Source of the DNA: JBDHAC01 sp039588215
Lineage (GTDB): Bacteria > Gemmatimonadota > Gemmatimonadetes > Palauibacterales > Palauibacteraceae
NCBI GenBank assembly: GCA_039588215.1
Contig: JBDHAD010000015.1
Span: forward strand, 18,921-82,920
Direction: 5' to 3'
Length of the DNA stretch: 64,000 nt
Shown here: positions 17,919-24,907 of the stretch, one piece after another
Layout: every line of letters starts with the position of its first letter
How positions within the stretch are numbered: the stretch's first letter is position 1
The notes under the pieces: model-generated
Database searches by the model: none
What the model saw: the letters and a program-made list of their open reading frames with translations, nothing else
What the model was told of the DNA's origin: nothing
Made by a program: the position numbers and the translations under genes

Positions 17919-18913
17919 TCGGCTCGGACCCTCTTCTGCTGGCCCTCGTAGCGGGTGGGTTCGCCCTCCTGCTGCGGGCATGGTCGCTGCGCCGGGCCGA
18001 CCGCGAACGGGCTGATCTCGCCGAACCCGGGCTGTTAGCGCAGTTCACGCCCCTGCCGACGAAGGAGCTCGCGTGGGTGCGCGGAGGCCTGCTTGCACTC
18101 GGCGTTGGCGCGCTGGCGCTGGCGAGCACCTCGGCGTCGACAGATTCGGCCCGGGAGGATCCGGGCGGCGCCGAGACGATCCTCGTACTGGACGCGTCCA
18201 ACTCGATGCTGGTCGAGGACGCCGAACCGAACCGTCTCGAGGTGCAACGGCGCCTGGCGCGCATCCTGGCGAACCAGCTTCCGGGACGGGTAGGTGTCGT
18301 GTACTTCGCGGGCCGGGCGTATGTGCTCTCCCCGCTCACCACCGATGTGAGCGCGGTCCAGATGTTCGTCGAGGGCGTGCGGCCAGCAGCGGTCGGGCGC
18401 GGCGGCTCTTCGCTAGCCATCGGCATCACCCAGGCGCTCGATCTCCTGTCTGGGGGCGAGGAGGACGCGCGGAAGGCGATCGTGCTCTTCTCGGATGGCG
18501 AGGAGACCGTCGGACAGCCGCTCCAGGACGCGCTCGGTCGCGCGCGCGACGAGGGTGTCCCGGTGTACACGATCGGGATCGGTACGGTACAGGGCGGCCA
18601 GATTCCGCTTACACGGGACGCCTCGCTGGATCCGGCAACGGCGCTCGGGCGTCGGCGGGGGCCGGGCATCCTGCAGGGTCCCGACGGGCAACCCGTGGTG
18701 AGCCGCCTGGAGGCCGGGAACCTGCGCACGATCGCGAGCGAGACGGGCGGTCGCTATCTGCCCGGAACCGAGGCCAGCCTCCGACGACTCCGCGGCGACC
18801 TGGGTCAGGCGGGGGCCGGTGAGACCGCGACCGGCAACCCGCTCGTGAGCCTGCTTCTCATAACCGCATTCGTGAGCCTATGGGCAGAAGCGTTCCTATT
18901 GCCCCGCGGCTGA
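17909..18913 (+). CDS. BatB-type VWA membrane protein
   Basis: 334-aa VWA protein paralogous to the preceding gene. It has two N-terminal helices (about residues 8-23 and 60-73), MIDAS D95-A-S97-N-S99, the SDGEET loop and a C-terminal helix around residues 312-329. It lies in the usual batA-batB order and is followed by a TPR protein, as batC would be. Its TGA stop overlaps the presumed ATG of the TPR gene (TGATG). Confidence 0.87.
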   Translation: MGMIGSDPLLLALVAGGFALLLRAWSLRRADRERADLAEPGLLAQFTPLPTKELAWVRGGLLALGVGALALASTSASTDSAREDPGGAETILVLDASNSMLVEDAEPNRLEVQRRLARILANQLPGRVGVVYFAGRAYVLSPLTTDVSAVQMFVEGVRPAAVGRGGSSLAIGITQALDLLSGGEEDARKAIVLFSDGEETVGQPLQDALGRARDEGVPVYTIGIGTVQGGQIPLTRDASLDPATALGRRRGPGILQGPDGQPVVSRLEAGNLRTIASETGGRYLPGTEASLRRLRGDLGQAGAGETATGNPLVSLLLITAFVSLWAEAFLLPRG

Positions 18914-19599
18914 TGGCACCGGTTCGCGCCCGGTTGCGTTTCGCCGTGCTTGGCGCCCTGCTCGGCGGGGCGGTGGTAATCGTGCGAGCGCTACCGGCTC
19001 AGGATCCGCCGACTCCCGCCCCCCGGCAGGAGTCGGAGGAGGTCGTTCGGTACCGAGACGAGGCCGAGGGCTCCGATCGACCGATCGACCACTACAATCT
19101 GGGCACGGCGCTCCTCCGGGACGGCCGTCCGGCCGAGGCGCTCGAGCCGCTCGGGTTGGCAACGGGCAGCGAGCGCCCCACCGTCCGTCATAGCGGGTTC
19201 TACAACCTGGGTCTGAGCAGCGCGCTCGCGGGGCACCTCGGCGAGTCAGAGGTGCAGGCGAGGCGTGCCCGACTCACCGCGGCTCGGGACGCGTTCCGGC
19301 AGGTCCTGCGCGAGCACGATGATGATGAGGACGCGCGCTGGAATCTGGAGCTGGTGGAGCGGTGGCTCGAGGAGGACGACCAGTCGGGCGGGGAAGGAGA
19401 TGCCGGGGGAGAAGCCGAGGCGCCCGGGGGAGCCGGGGCGGGTGGCGCTCCGAGCGGTGGATCGGGCCAGGAGAGGCAGATCAGCCCGGAGGAGGCCGTG
19501 GCGCTGCTGGACTCGGCCGGCCGGGCCGAAGCGTCCATCCGGGATAGAGTGATGGGACGCAACCGCTTTCGCGACCCGGTGGTGGAGAAGAACTGGTAG
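18913..19599 (+). CDS. BatC-like TPR protein
   Basis: 228-aa secreted or periplasmic protein. A signal-type helix (residues about 8-24, ending ...RALPAQ) precedes TPR-like repeats (DHYNLGTALLRDGRPAEALEPL, and YNLGLSSAL). A Gly/Glu/Ala-rich linker follows from about residue 150. ATG 18913 overlaps the batB stop; ATG 18880 would add 11 residues. As the last gene of the moxR-bat operon it probably scaffolds the BatA/BatB complex. Confidence 0.75.
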   Translation: MAPVRARLRFAVLGALLGGAVVIVRALPAQDPPTPAPRQESEEVVRYRDEAEGSDRPIDHYNLGTALLRDGRPAEALEPLGLATGSERPTVRHSGFYNLGLSSALAGHLGESEVQARRARLTAARDAFRQVLREHDDDEDARWNLELVERWLEEDDQSGGEGDAGGEAEAPGGAGAGGAPSGGSGQERQISPEEAVALLDSAGRAEASIRDRVMGRNRFRDPVVEKNW

Positions 19600-19641
19600 C
19601 GACTCTGGGCGAGCTGTGCGCATGCTAACGCAGCTTCCCGC

Positions 19642-20331
19642 TCAGCGAATGTCTGTCACCAGGGGGACGAACCTCGCCCCGATCAACCGTTCTTCCTTCA
19701 GCGTCCCAGCCTCATCCTTCGTGTAGCGGCTGATCTGCTGCGACCCCATCCCCCCGATCGGGGCCACGAGCGCGCCGGCGACGCGGAGCTGGGAGATCAG
19801 TACGTCCGGGATCCCACTCGTGGCCGCCGAGATCAAGATCCTGTCGAATGGCGCTTCAGCGCTCCACCCACGCGCCCCGTCTCCCAGACGGAGCTGAACA
19901 TGGTCCGCATAGCCGGTGGCCTCGAGCGTCTCGCGTGCCGTTTCCAGGAGCTGTGGGATCCGCTCGACCCCGAACACGTGGGCGCCGCACGCGGCCAGCA
20001 CGGCCGCCTGATACCCGGATCCGGCCCCCACCTCGAGCACGCGGCAACCGTCTGTCAGCTCCAGCGCGGTGGCCATGAATGCGACGATATAGGGTTGCGA
20101 GATCGTCTGACCGTGCCCGAGGGGGAGGGCATGATCGTCGTAGGCGAGGTCACGCTCGCCGGGTGGGACGAAGAGGTGCCGGGGAACTTCGCGCATGGCG
20201 GCGAGCACGCGAGGGTCGGTCAGACCACGGCGGTGGATCTGGCGCTCGACCATATGGTCCCGCCACCGCTCGTACTCTAGCGCGTCAGGCAGCTGCTCCC
20301 CGCGGCCACCAAGCATGAATTTGCGGGCCAT
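19642..20331 (-). CDS. pcm: Protein-L-isoaspartate O-methyltransferase
   Basis: Repairs isoaspartyl damage in proteins using S-adenosylmethionine. It is 229 aa. PCMT-specific GQTISQPYIVAFM (residues 74-86) and the SAM motif I VLEVGAGSGYQAAVLA (98-113) are present. The start ATG 20331 has GGGAGGTG 5 nt upstream, which outweighs the longer open frame to 20433. It is convergent with the bat operon and divergent from selD. The N-terminal extension of about 20 residues relative to short Pcm proteins is variable in the family. Confidence 0.92.
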   Translation of the reverse strand: MARKFMLGGRGEQLPDALEYERWRDHMVERQIHRRGLTDPRVLAAMREVPRHLFVPPGERDLAYDDHALPLGHGQTISQPYIVAFMATALELTDGCRVLEVGAGSGYQAAVLAACGAHVFGVERIPQLLETARETLEATGYADHVQLRLGDGARGWSAEAPFDRILISAATSGIPDVLISQLRVAGALVAPIGGMGSQQISRYTKDEAGTLKEERLIGARFVPLVTDIR

Positions 20332-20477
20332 TGGACACCTCCCGCCACTTCGAAGATAGCCGTGATCGGCCTCGGGGGAACGCCCCGCCCGCTGACGCCG
20401 ACCGGACGTGTGACACGCAGGCCGAACCGCCACGCACGCGTTGCCGCCGTTCGCGCGCCCGCGGTAGGTTCGGGGCC

Positions 20478-21539
20478 ATGAATACGCCGAGCGCCAAGGC
20501 GGCGCGCCTCACGCAATACTCACACGGTGCCGGGTGAGCGTGTAAGCTCGGTCCGGAGGATCTGGACCGTATTCTCGCGTTCATTCCCCCGATGCGGGAC
20601 GAGCGGTTGATCATCGGGCTGGACGGGCCCGATGACGCGGCCGTGTATCGTCTCGACGAGGATCGTGCGCTCGTGACGACCCTCGACTTCTTCACGCCGC
20701 TCGTCGATGGCCCGGACGACTTTGGAGCGATCGCGGCGGCGAACGCGCTCAGCGATCTGTACGCGATGCGCGCTCGACCGCTGTTCGCCTTGAACATCCT
20801 CGCGATCCCGTCGGGTGAGCTCGCTCCCGAGGTCGTGGCCGGAATCCTGCGCGGGGCCGCCGACGTATGCCGCGAGGCAGGCATCCCCATCGCCGGGGGA
20901 CATTCGATCGACGATCCAGAGCCCAAGTACGGTCTCGTCGCGGTCGGTCTCGCGGACCCGCGGGCGTTGTATCGGAAGGGCGGCGCACGCCCGGGCGACG
21001 CGATCGTGCTCGGGAAGGCCCTCGGGACCGGGATCATCACCACCGGAATCAAACGTGGTGTGGCGAGCGCCGAGGCGATGGACGCGGCGATCGCCTCCAT
21101 GCGACAGCTGAATCAGGGTGCGCTCGACGTCCTGGAGCGGTTCGAGGTCCAGGCGGCGACCGATGTGACGGGGTTTGGTCTCCTGGGGCACCTGCTCGAG
21201 ATGTGCAGGGCGTCGGGACTCTCGGCCCGCATCTCGGCGGGCGCACCCGTCGTGCTCCCCGACGTGTTGTCGCTCATCGAGCAGGGGTGCGTGCCCGGCG
21301 GGACGGACAGGAATCGGAAAGCCGTCGAGGACGCCGTGACCTGGGGCAGCGCCGTGGACGAGGCGCGGAAGACGCTCTTGTGCGACGCTCAGACATCCGG
21401 GGGGCTACTCGCCGCCGTTCCCGAGACGGAGGCCGAGCCCCTTCGTGAGGCGCTTGCCGAGGCCGGTTACGCCTCCGCCGTCATCGGTGCTTTCGGGCCC
21501 GAGGCCGACGGCGCAACGTTCATCACAGTGGATCCGTGA
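20478..21539 (+). CDS. selD: Selenide, water dikinase (selenophosphate synthase), selenocysteine-containing
   Basis: Makes selenophosphate from selenide and ATP for selenocysteine and selenouridine synthesis. Reading from ATG 20478 gives LTQYSHGAG, then in-frame TGA (20535-20537, codon 20), then ACKLGPEDL, then an uninterrupted SelD frame to 21539 (353 residues counting Sec). The TGA replaces exactly the catalytic Cys of the family motif GAG[C/U]xCK, and K23 is the catalytic lysine. A hairpin of SECIS type begins 11 nt after the TGA. Conserved downstream blocks include DFFTPLVDGPDDFGAIAAANALSDLYAMRA and GVTDVTGFG-like TDVTGFGLLGHLLEM. A standard caller would begin the gene at 20592 and lose the active site. 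selA, selB and selC are not in the window. Confidence 0.9.
20549..20569 (+). promoter_or_regulatory. Predicted bacterial SECIS hairpin in selD
   Basis: CGGTCC (20549-20554) pairs with GGACCG (20564-20569) around a 9-nt loop GGAGGATCT; G-U, G-C and A-U pairs could extend the stem to nine. It starts 11 nt after the UGA, the spacing known for the minimal SECIS of E. coli fdhF, and the loop begins with GG. SelB would bind it to deliver Sec-tRNA. Confidence 0.65.
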
Positions 21540-21561
21540 GCCTCCGACAGTAGAGAGACCC

Positions 21562-22233
21562 ATGACGGAGTCGACGCAAGAGAAGACGACCTCGATCGGG
21601 GAGTTCCCCAACCTGGTCGTGCTCGACCACCCCCTCCTCAAGCACAAGATCAGCCTGCTGCGCGACTTGAACACCTCGAAGAAGGTGTTCAAGGAAGTGG
21701 TCGATGAAATCTCGATGCTGATGGCGTACGAGGTGACCGCGAACTTCCCGTTAGAGGAGTACGACGTCGAGACGCCGCTGGAGGCCACCAGGGGGTTCAA
21801 GGTGGGGGGCGACAAGGTCACCCTCGTACCGATCCTGCGGGCGGGTCTCGGGATGGTGGAGGGGGTTCTGCGCCTGCTCCCGACCATGCGCGTCGGCCAC
21901 ATCGGTCTGCAGCGCGAGCACGACACGCTCGAGCCGGTCGACTACTACTTCAAGATCCCCCCGAATCCGCCCGATCGGCACTTCATCGTGACCGACCCGA
22001 TGCTCGCGACCGGGGGCTCCGCGAGCGCGGCCGTCGGCTTCCTGAAGAAGTCGGGAGCGACCTCGATCCAACTCATGTGTATCGTGGCAGCGCCCGAAGG
22101 CGTGAAGAGGCTCTTGGACGACCACCCTGAAGTACCGGTGTATGTTGCGGTCCTAGACCGGGAGCTGAACGAGCACGGGTACATCCTCCCCGGGCTGGGG
22201 GATGCGGGAGATCGCCTGTTCGGCACCGTCTAG
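21562..22233 (+). CDS. upp: Uracil phosphoribosyltransferase
   Basis: Pyrimidine salvage enzyme: uracil + PRPP to UMP. The protein is 223 aa when started at ATG 21562. The PRPP loop FIVTDPMLATGGSASAA is at residues 141-157, VPILRAGLGMVEG at about 89-101 and the uracil-binding C-terminal LNEHGYILPGLGDAGDR near 202-218. It lies 22 nt after selD and upstream of the tRNA; functional linkage to selD is not evident. Confidence 0.95.
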   Translation: MTESTQEKTTSIGEFPNLVVLDHPLLKHKISLLRDLNTSKKVFKEVVDEISMLMAYEVTANFPLEEYDVETPLEATRGFKVGGDKVTLVPILRAGLGMVEGVLRLLPTMRVGHIGLQREHDTLEPVDYYFKIPPNPPDRHFIVTDPMLATGGSASAAVGFLKKSGATSIQLMCIVAAPEGVKRLLDDHPEVPVYVAVLDRELNEHGYILPGLGDAGDRLFGTV

Positions 22234-22242
22234 TCCACTTGG

Positions 22243-22272
22243 TCGACACGCTCCGGCGTGCCCCGTTAAGAT
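22243..22272 (+). promoter_or_regulatory. Predicted promoter of the CAU tRNA
   Basis: TCGACA (22243-22248), 18 nt, TAAGAT (22267-22272); the tRNA begins 13 nt after the -10 element. The -35 matches five of six consensus positions. Confidence 0.4.
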
Positions 22273-22285
22273 GACCGCGTGTGCA

Positions 22286-22359
22286 GGGCCCGTAGCTCAG
22301 TTGGTCAGAGCAGGGGACTCATAATCCCAAGGTCGCAGGTTCGAGTCCTGCCGGGCCCA
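22286..22359 (+). tRNA. tRNA with CAU anticodon, probably tRNA-Ile2
   Basis: 74-nt cloverleaf with acceptor GGGCCCG/CGGGCCC, D-arm, anticodon CAT at 22320-22322 in loop CTCATAA, and T-arm GCAGGTTCGAGTCCTGC; no encoded CCA. The C4-G69 and C5-G68 pairs are the acceptor features used by TilS to recognise Ile2, so tRNA-Ile2 (lysidine-modified, reads AUA) is favoured over elongator Met. The top of the anticodon stem has a G-A mismatch (positions 27-43). The 3' half is duplicated 2.4 kb downstream as an attachment site. Confidence 0.85.
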
Positions 22360-22361
22360 TT
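22315..22361 (+). repeat. attL: tRNA-borne attachment core (proximal copy)
   Basis: 47 bp from the anticodon stem to 2 nt beyond the tRNA 3' end. It recurs at 24680-24765, where it is split by a 39-bp insertion. This is the usual architecture of integration into a tRNA 3' end, with the tRNA reconstituted. Confidence 0.7.
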
Positions 22362-22454
22362 TACAACTGTCGCGATGGCAACTAACTGCGGCAACACGGC
22401 AGGGTGCCGTGCCGCATGCGTGGGCCGATTTTTTGTCGGTTCTTTGCCGTTGCT

Positions 22455-22820
22455 TCATGATCCTGTCCCGATCGAAACCACCTTCCGGTCTGGTTCCGGC
22501 AGTCGGCTGTAGTGTTCACCCAGCTTCGCGACCTGCGATCGGAGCACGTCTCGGCCCGATATTGCGTATCGGTCGAAGATCGAACGTGTCTGATGGCCCA
22601 GCAACGACATGGCATGCGTATCGGGAATCCCGGCCTCCAGCATTTGGACGGCAGCAGATTGTCGCAGATCGTGGAACCGGAGGTCGGGCAGCTTCGCCTT
22701 GTCGCAGGCCGTCGCCCACGCCTTCCTGAAGCTGCCTATGGCCTCGCCCGCTCGCGGCCCGTCCGGGTAGAAAAACAGATGCGTAATGATTCGCCCCGTG
22801 GTTTTCTCGACCTCGCTGCA
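22455..22820 (-). pseudogene. Tyrosine recombinase (phage-type integrase), C-terminal remnant
   Basis: The open frame spans 22455-23045 (196 codons), but only about the last 120 residues look like an integrase. Present are the HxxR box FHDLRQSAAVQML, LLGH and the tyrosine in SIFDRYAI; at the frame's own numbering these are H125/R128, H151 and Y160. The N-terminal DNA-binding domains and the first catalytic Arg are absent, replaced by unrelated sequence. It lies next to the tRNA and reads toward it, as integrases of tRNA-borne islands do. It is probably inactive. Confidence 0.75.
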
Positions 22821-23307
22821 TACTCGAACGGATACCCTGTCGAATCCGTGGCTGGCTCTGTCGCCGCTAGAGCGGGCTGGGCATAGGAGAGCGATCGGGA
22901 TAGCTTTCGGGGTTGCGGATCTAGATATCCCTATTGTTATGCTGGGTGGTTGGTCGGGCGTATTGGCTGTTGCACGGGTCTCGACCATGAGCATCAGAAT
23001 CCAACCGTGTTTACAGTACAAGCGACTTGCCGTCCGCGCAGTCATCCAATCTCACCTCAGTCCCTGTTCGACTTCCAAGCCTAGTTCAGACGCCACGAGA
23101 AAGTGGCAGCGGCGCGCAACCCATTCGGTCGCCTGTCGCTTCTTCGTAGGAACGTCATCTGTGGCTCGACGATTGTACCGGGCCGGAGTCGAGGCCGATC
23201 CGGCCTATGGCATCCCACGCCGCTCTTTCCAGCTCGCGCGCGGCCACGCGCTCCAACACTGGCGCTGTCGGCTCGCGATCCTTTCCTCTCTACGTTTTGG
23301 AGGAACC

Positions 23308-24489
23308 ATGCGCTACTTAAAACTCCCCCTCGCGATCGCCCTTGTGACCGCCCTCGCCACGGCGTGCGAAGAGTCACACCGGGCAACCGGACCCGAGGGA
23401 ATCGCGCCATCGACGGATCAGGCGGTCCAGTCGGCCACGGGCGATGCCGAACAGCTTCCGACGCCAGCCTTCTCGGCGGAGAGCGAGGTTCAGACTATCG
23501 GAGCGAAGATGTTGCTCTACCAGTCGGACGGCGGTTCGGCCCCCGGTTTCCTGGAGAGCCAGCTAGTGGCCACCGGGCTCTTTGCTCCTGCTGACATCGA
23601 CATCGTCTTCATGCCGATCACGCCACTACCGCTTGCGAACCTCCTTCAGTATGACTGCGTGTTGGCATGGACGGATGCACCTCCGCCGAACCCGGTGGCG
23701 CAGGGCGATCGTTTGAAGGAGTACGCGGACGCCGGCGGACGGGTGATCCTCACCACGTACGCCTATTCGCCACCTGTAAGCCCCTGGGAGCTCCAGGGTG
23801 GGATCATGGGAACCGGGTACAGTCCGTTCGTGAACAGCAATACGCGACTGTTCAGCTTCCCCCGCTCGCTGAACTTTGGGACGGCGCTCACGGGACACGA
23901 GATCCTGAGCGGAGTCGCCGACTTCACGTACGGCGGTAACTCCAACTACTCGCAGGTCACGTTGGACCCCGGAGCCTTGCTCATCGGGAGCGACAACTTC
24001 GGCGTGCCCCTGATCGGCATGAGCGCGTCGGACCGCGTTGTGGGAGTCAACGTTTATCCGGGTAACGTATTCATCAAATCGCCCGGGGTATTCCGGACGC
24101 TCGCGAACGCATGCACGGCCCGGACCGTCATCGAGGTTGACATCGACATCAAGCCGGGCAGCTTCCCGAACTCGATCAACCCGAGGAGCAACGGCGTCGT
24201 GCCCGTGGCGATCCTCGGGAGCCCCGACTTCGACGTGACGACCGTGGACGTCACCACACTCGCCTTCGGGCCCGCGGGAGCCGCACCCGCGCACGACCTG
24301 ACGGATCCGGTCACGTATGCGGATCACCTCCAGGACGTGAACCTGGACGGCTACCTGGACCTTGTGTCGCACTACCGTCAGAAGGAAACGGGGCTCGCTC
24401 CGGGTGACACCGAGGCGTGCATCGACGGCGCCACGAACGGTGGAACACCGATCCAAGGCTGCGACTCCGTGCGAGTGCTCGACCACTAA
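23308..24489 (+). CDS. Putative lipoprotein with GATase-like N-terminal and IKPGS-type C-terminal domain
   Basis: 393 aa, starting at ATG 23308 with GGAGGAA 5 nt upstream. A signal peptide with a lipobox-like ATAC (Cys about residue 20) precedes a disordered segment. Residues about 70-270 resemble a ThuA/class I glutamine-amidotransferase-like fold (KMLLYQSDGG, YDCVLAWTDAPP, LKEYADAGGRVILTT), but no catalytic triad is evident. The C-terminus carries IDIKPGSFPNSINPRSNGV and DVNLDGYLDLV, the latter an EF-hand-like D-x-N-x-D loop; this pattern recurs in secreted environmental proteins. It is the only cargo of the mini-island. Function unknown. Confidence 0.75.
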   Translation: MRYLKLPLAIALVTALATACEESHRATGPEGIAPSTDQAVQSATGDAEQLPTPAFSAESEVQTIGAKMLLYQSDGGSAPGFLESQLVATGLFAPADIDIVFMPITPLPLANLLQYDCVLAWTDAPPPNPVAQGDRLKEYADAGGRVILTTYAYSPPVSPWELQGGIMGTGYSPFVNSNTRLFSFPRSLNFGTALTGHEILSGVADFTYGGNSNYSQVTLDPGALLIGSDNFGVPLIGMSASDRVVGVNVYPGNVFIKSPGVFRTLANACTARTVIEVDIDIKPGSFPNSINPRSNGVVPVAILGSPDFDVTTVDVTTLAFGPAGAAPAHDLTDPVTYADHLQDVNLDGYLDLVSHYRQKETGLAPGDTEACIDGATNGGTPIQGCDSVRVLDH

Positions 24490-24520
24490 TCCTCGCCACC
24501 GACAGTAAACTCGAACCAAA

Positions 24521-24545
24521 GGGGCGGCTCCACCGGGGCCGCCCC
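24521..24545 (+). terminator. Hairpin terminator after the island lipoprotein
   Basis: Perfect 8-bp stem GGGGCGGC (24521-24528) / GCCGCCCC (24538-24545) with a 9-nt loop, 31 nt after the stop; no T-run. Confidence 0.5.
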
Positions 24546-24679
24546 TCGTGCATCCACCTTGCCGCGACCTTGCCGTGCTACACGGTATCATGGCCTACGT
24601 CGTGGAAACGCCGAACCGGAAAACCTGCCCCGTTGTGCCGTATCGTGTCCTGACGTCCTTCGTGGTCAGCCCCAGAAAC

Positions 24680-24765
24680 GGACTCATAATCCCAAGGTCG
24701 CAGGTTGAAGCTGCGGCCGCTTGGCGGCCTCGCTTGGCTTCGCCTCGAGTCCTGCCGGGCCCATT
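24680..24765 (+). repeat. attR: distal copy of the tRNA 3' segment, split by a palindrome
   Basis: 24680-24706 is identical to 22315-22341 and 24746-24765 to 22342-22361. Together they are a 47-bp copy of the tRNA from anticodon stem to 3' end. Between them 39 bp are inserted in the T-loop. No 5' tRNA half is present, so this is an attachment site and not a second tRNA gene. Confidence 0.75.
24707..24745. repeat. 39-bp nested palindromic insertion within attR
   Basis: Outer arms GAAGC (24707-24711) and GCTTC (24737-24741) enclose an inner perfect hairpin GGCCGC (24715-24720), TTG, GCGGCC (24724-24729). It precisely interrupts the T-loop of the duplicated tRNA segment. It resembles a small dispersed palindromic element; whether other copies exist cannot be seen here. 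Confidence 0.6.
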
Positions 24766-24790
24766 CCCTCAAGGTCACATCACGAACGCA

Positions 24791-24818
24791 GAAGAGCCCC
24801 GGTGGTCCGGGGCTCTTC
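24791..24818. terminator. Strong hairpin terminator downstream of the TPR gene
   Basis: 12-bp perfect stem (24791-24802 with 24807-24818) closing a TGGT loop. It lies 90 nt beyond the stop of the minus-strand TPR gene and just outside the island. Confidence 0.6.
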
Positions 24819-24907
24819 GCGCATCTGACGTACGAGTGGTGCCGACCCGTGCCTACCTGACCACCGGATCCGAGCTACGGCCCGGCGTGGCTCCCGGATC
24901 TTGAGGA

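Larger units (their letters stand above)
22362..24765. mobile_element. Degenerate tRNA-integrated mini-island
   Basis: About 2.4 kb between an intact tRNA and a duplicate of its 3' half. It contains a tyrosine-recombinase remnant reading toward the tRNA, a stretch without genes (about 22821-23307), and one lipoprotein gene. The integrase-proximal DNA looks less GC-rich than the flanks. With only a C-terminal integrase piece it cannot excise by itself. The boundaries rest on the 47-bp repeats. Confidence 0.65.

Noticed and set aside
20592..21539. A short SelD starting at the internal ATG
   Set aside because: It lacks the conserved N-terminal active site, which is present in the same frame upstream once the UGA is read as selenocysteine.
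22279..22512. Small frame running through the tRNA
   Set aside because: Its translation is the tRNA read as protein, a familiar artefact.
24680..24765. A second, intron-containing tRNA gene
   Set aside because: The 5' half (acceptor strand, D-arm) is missing, so no cloverleaf can form; it is an attachment-site copy.
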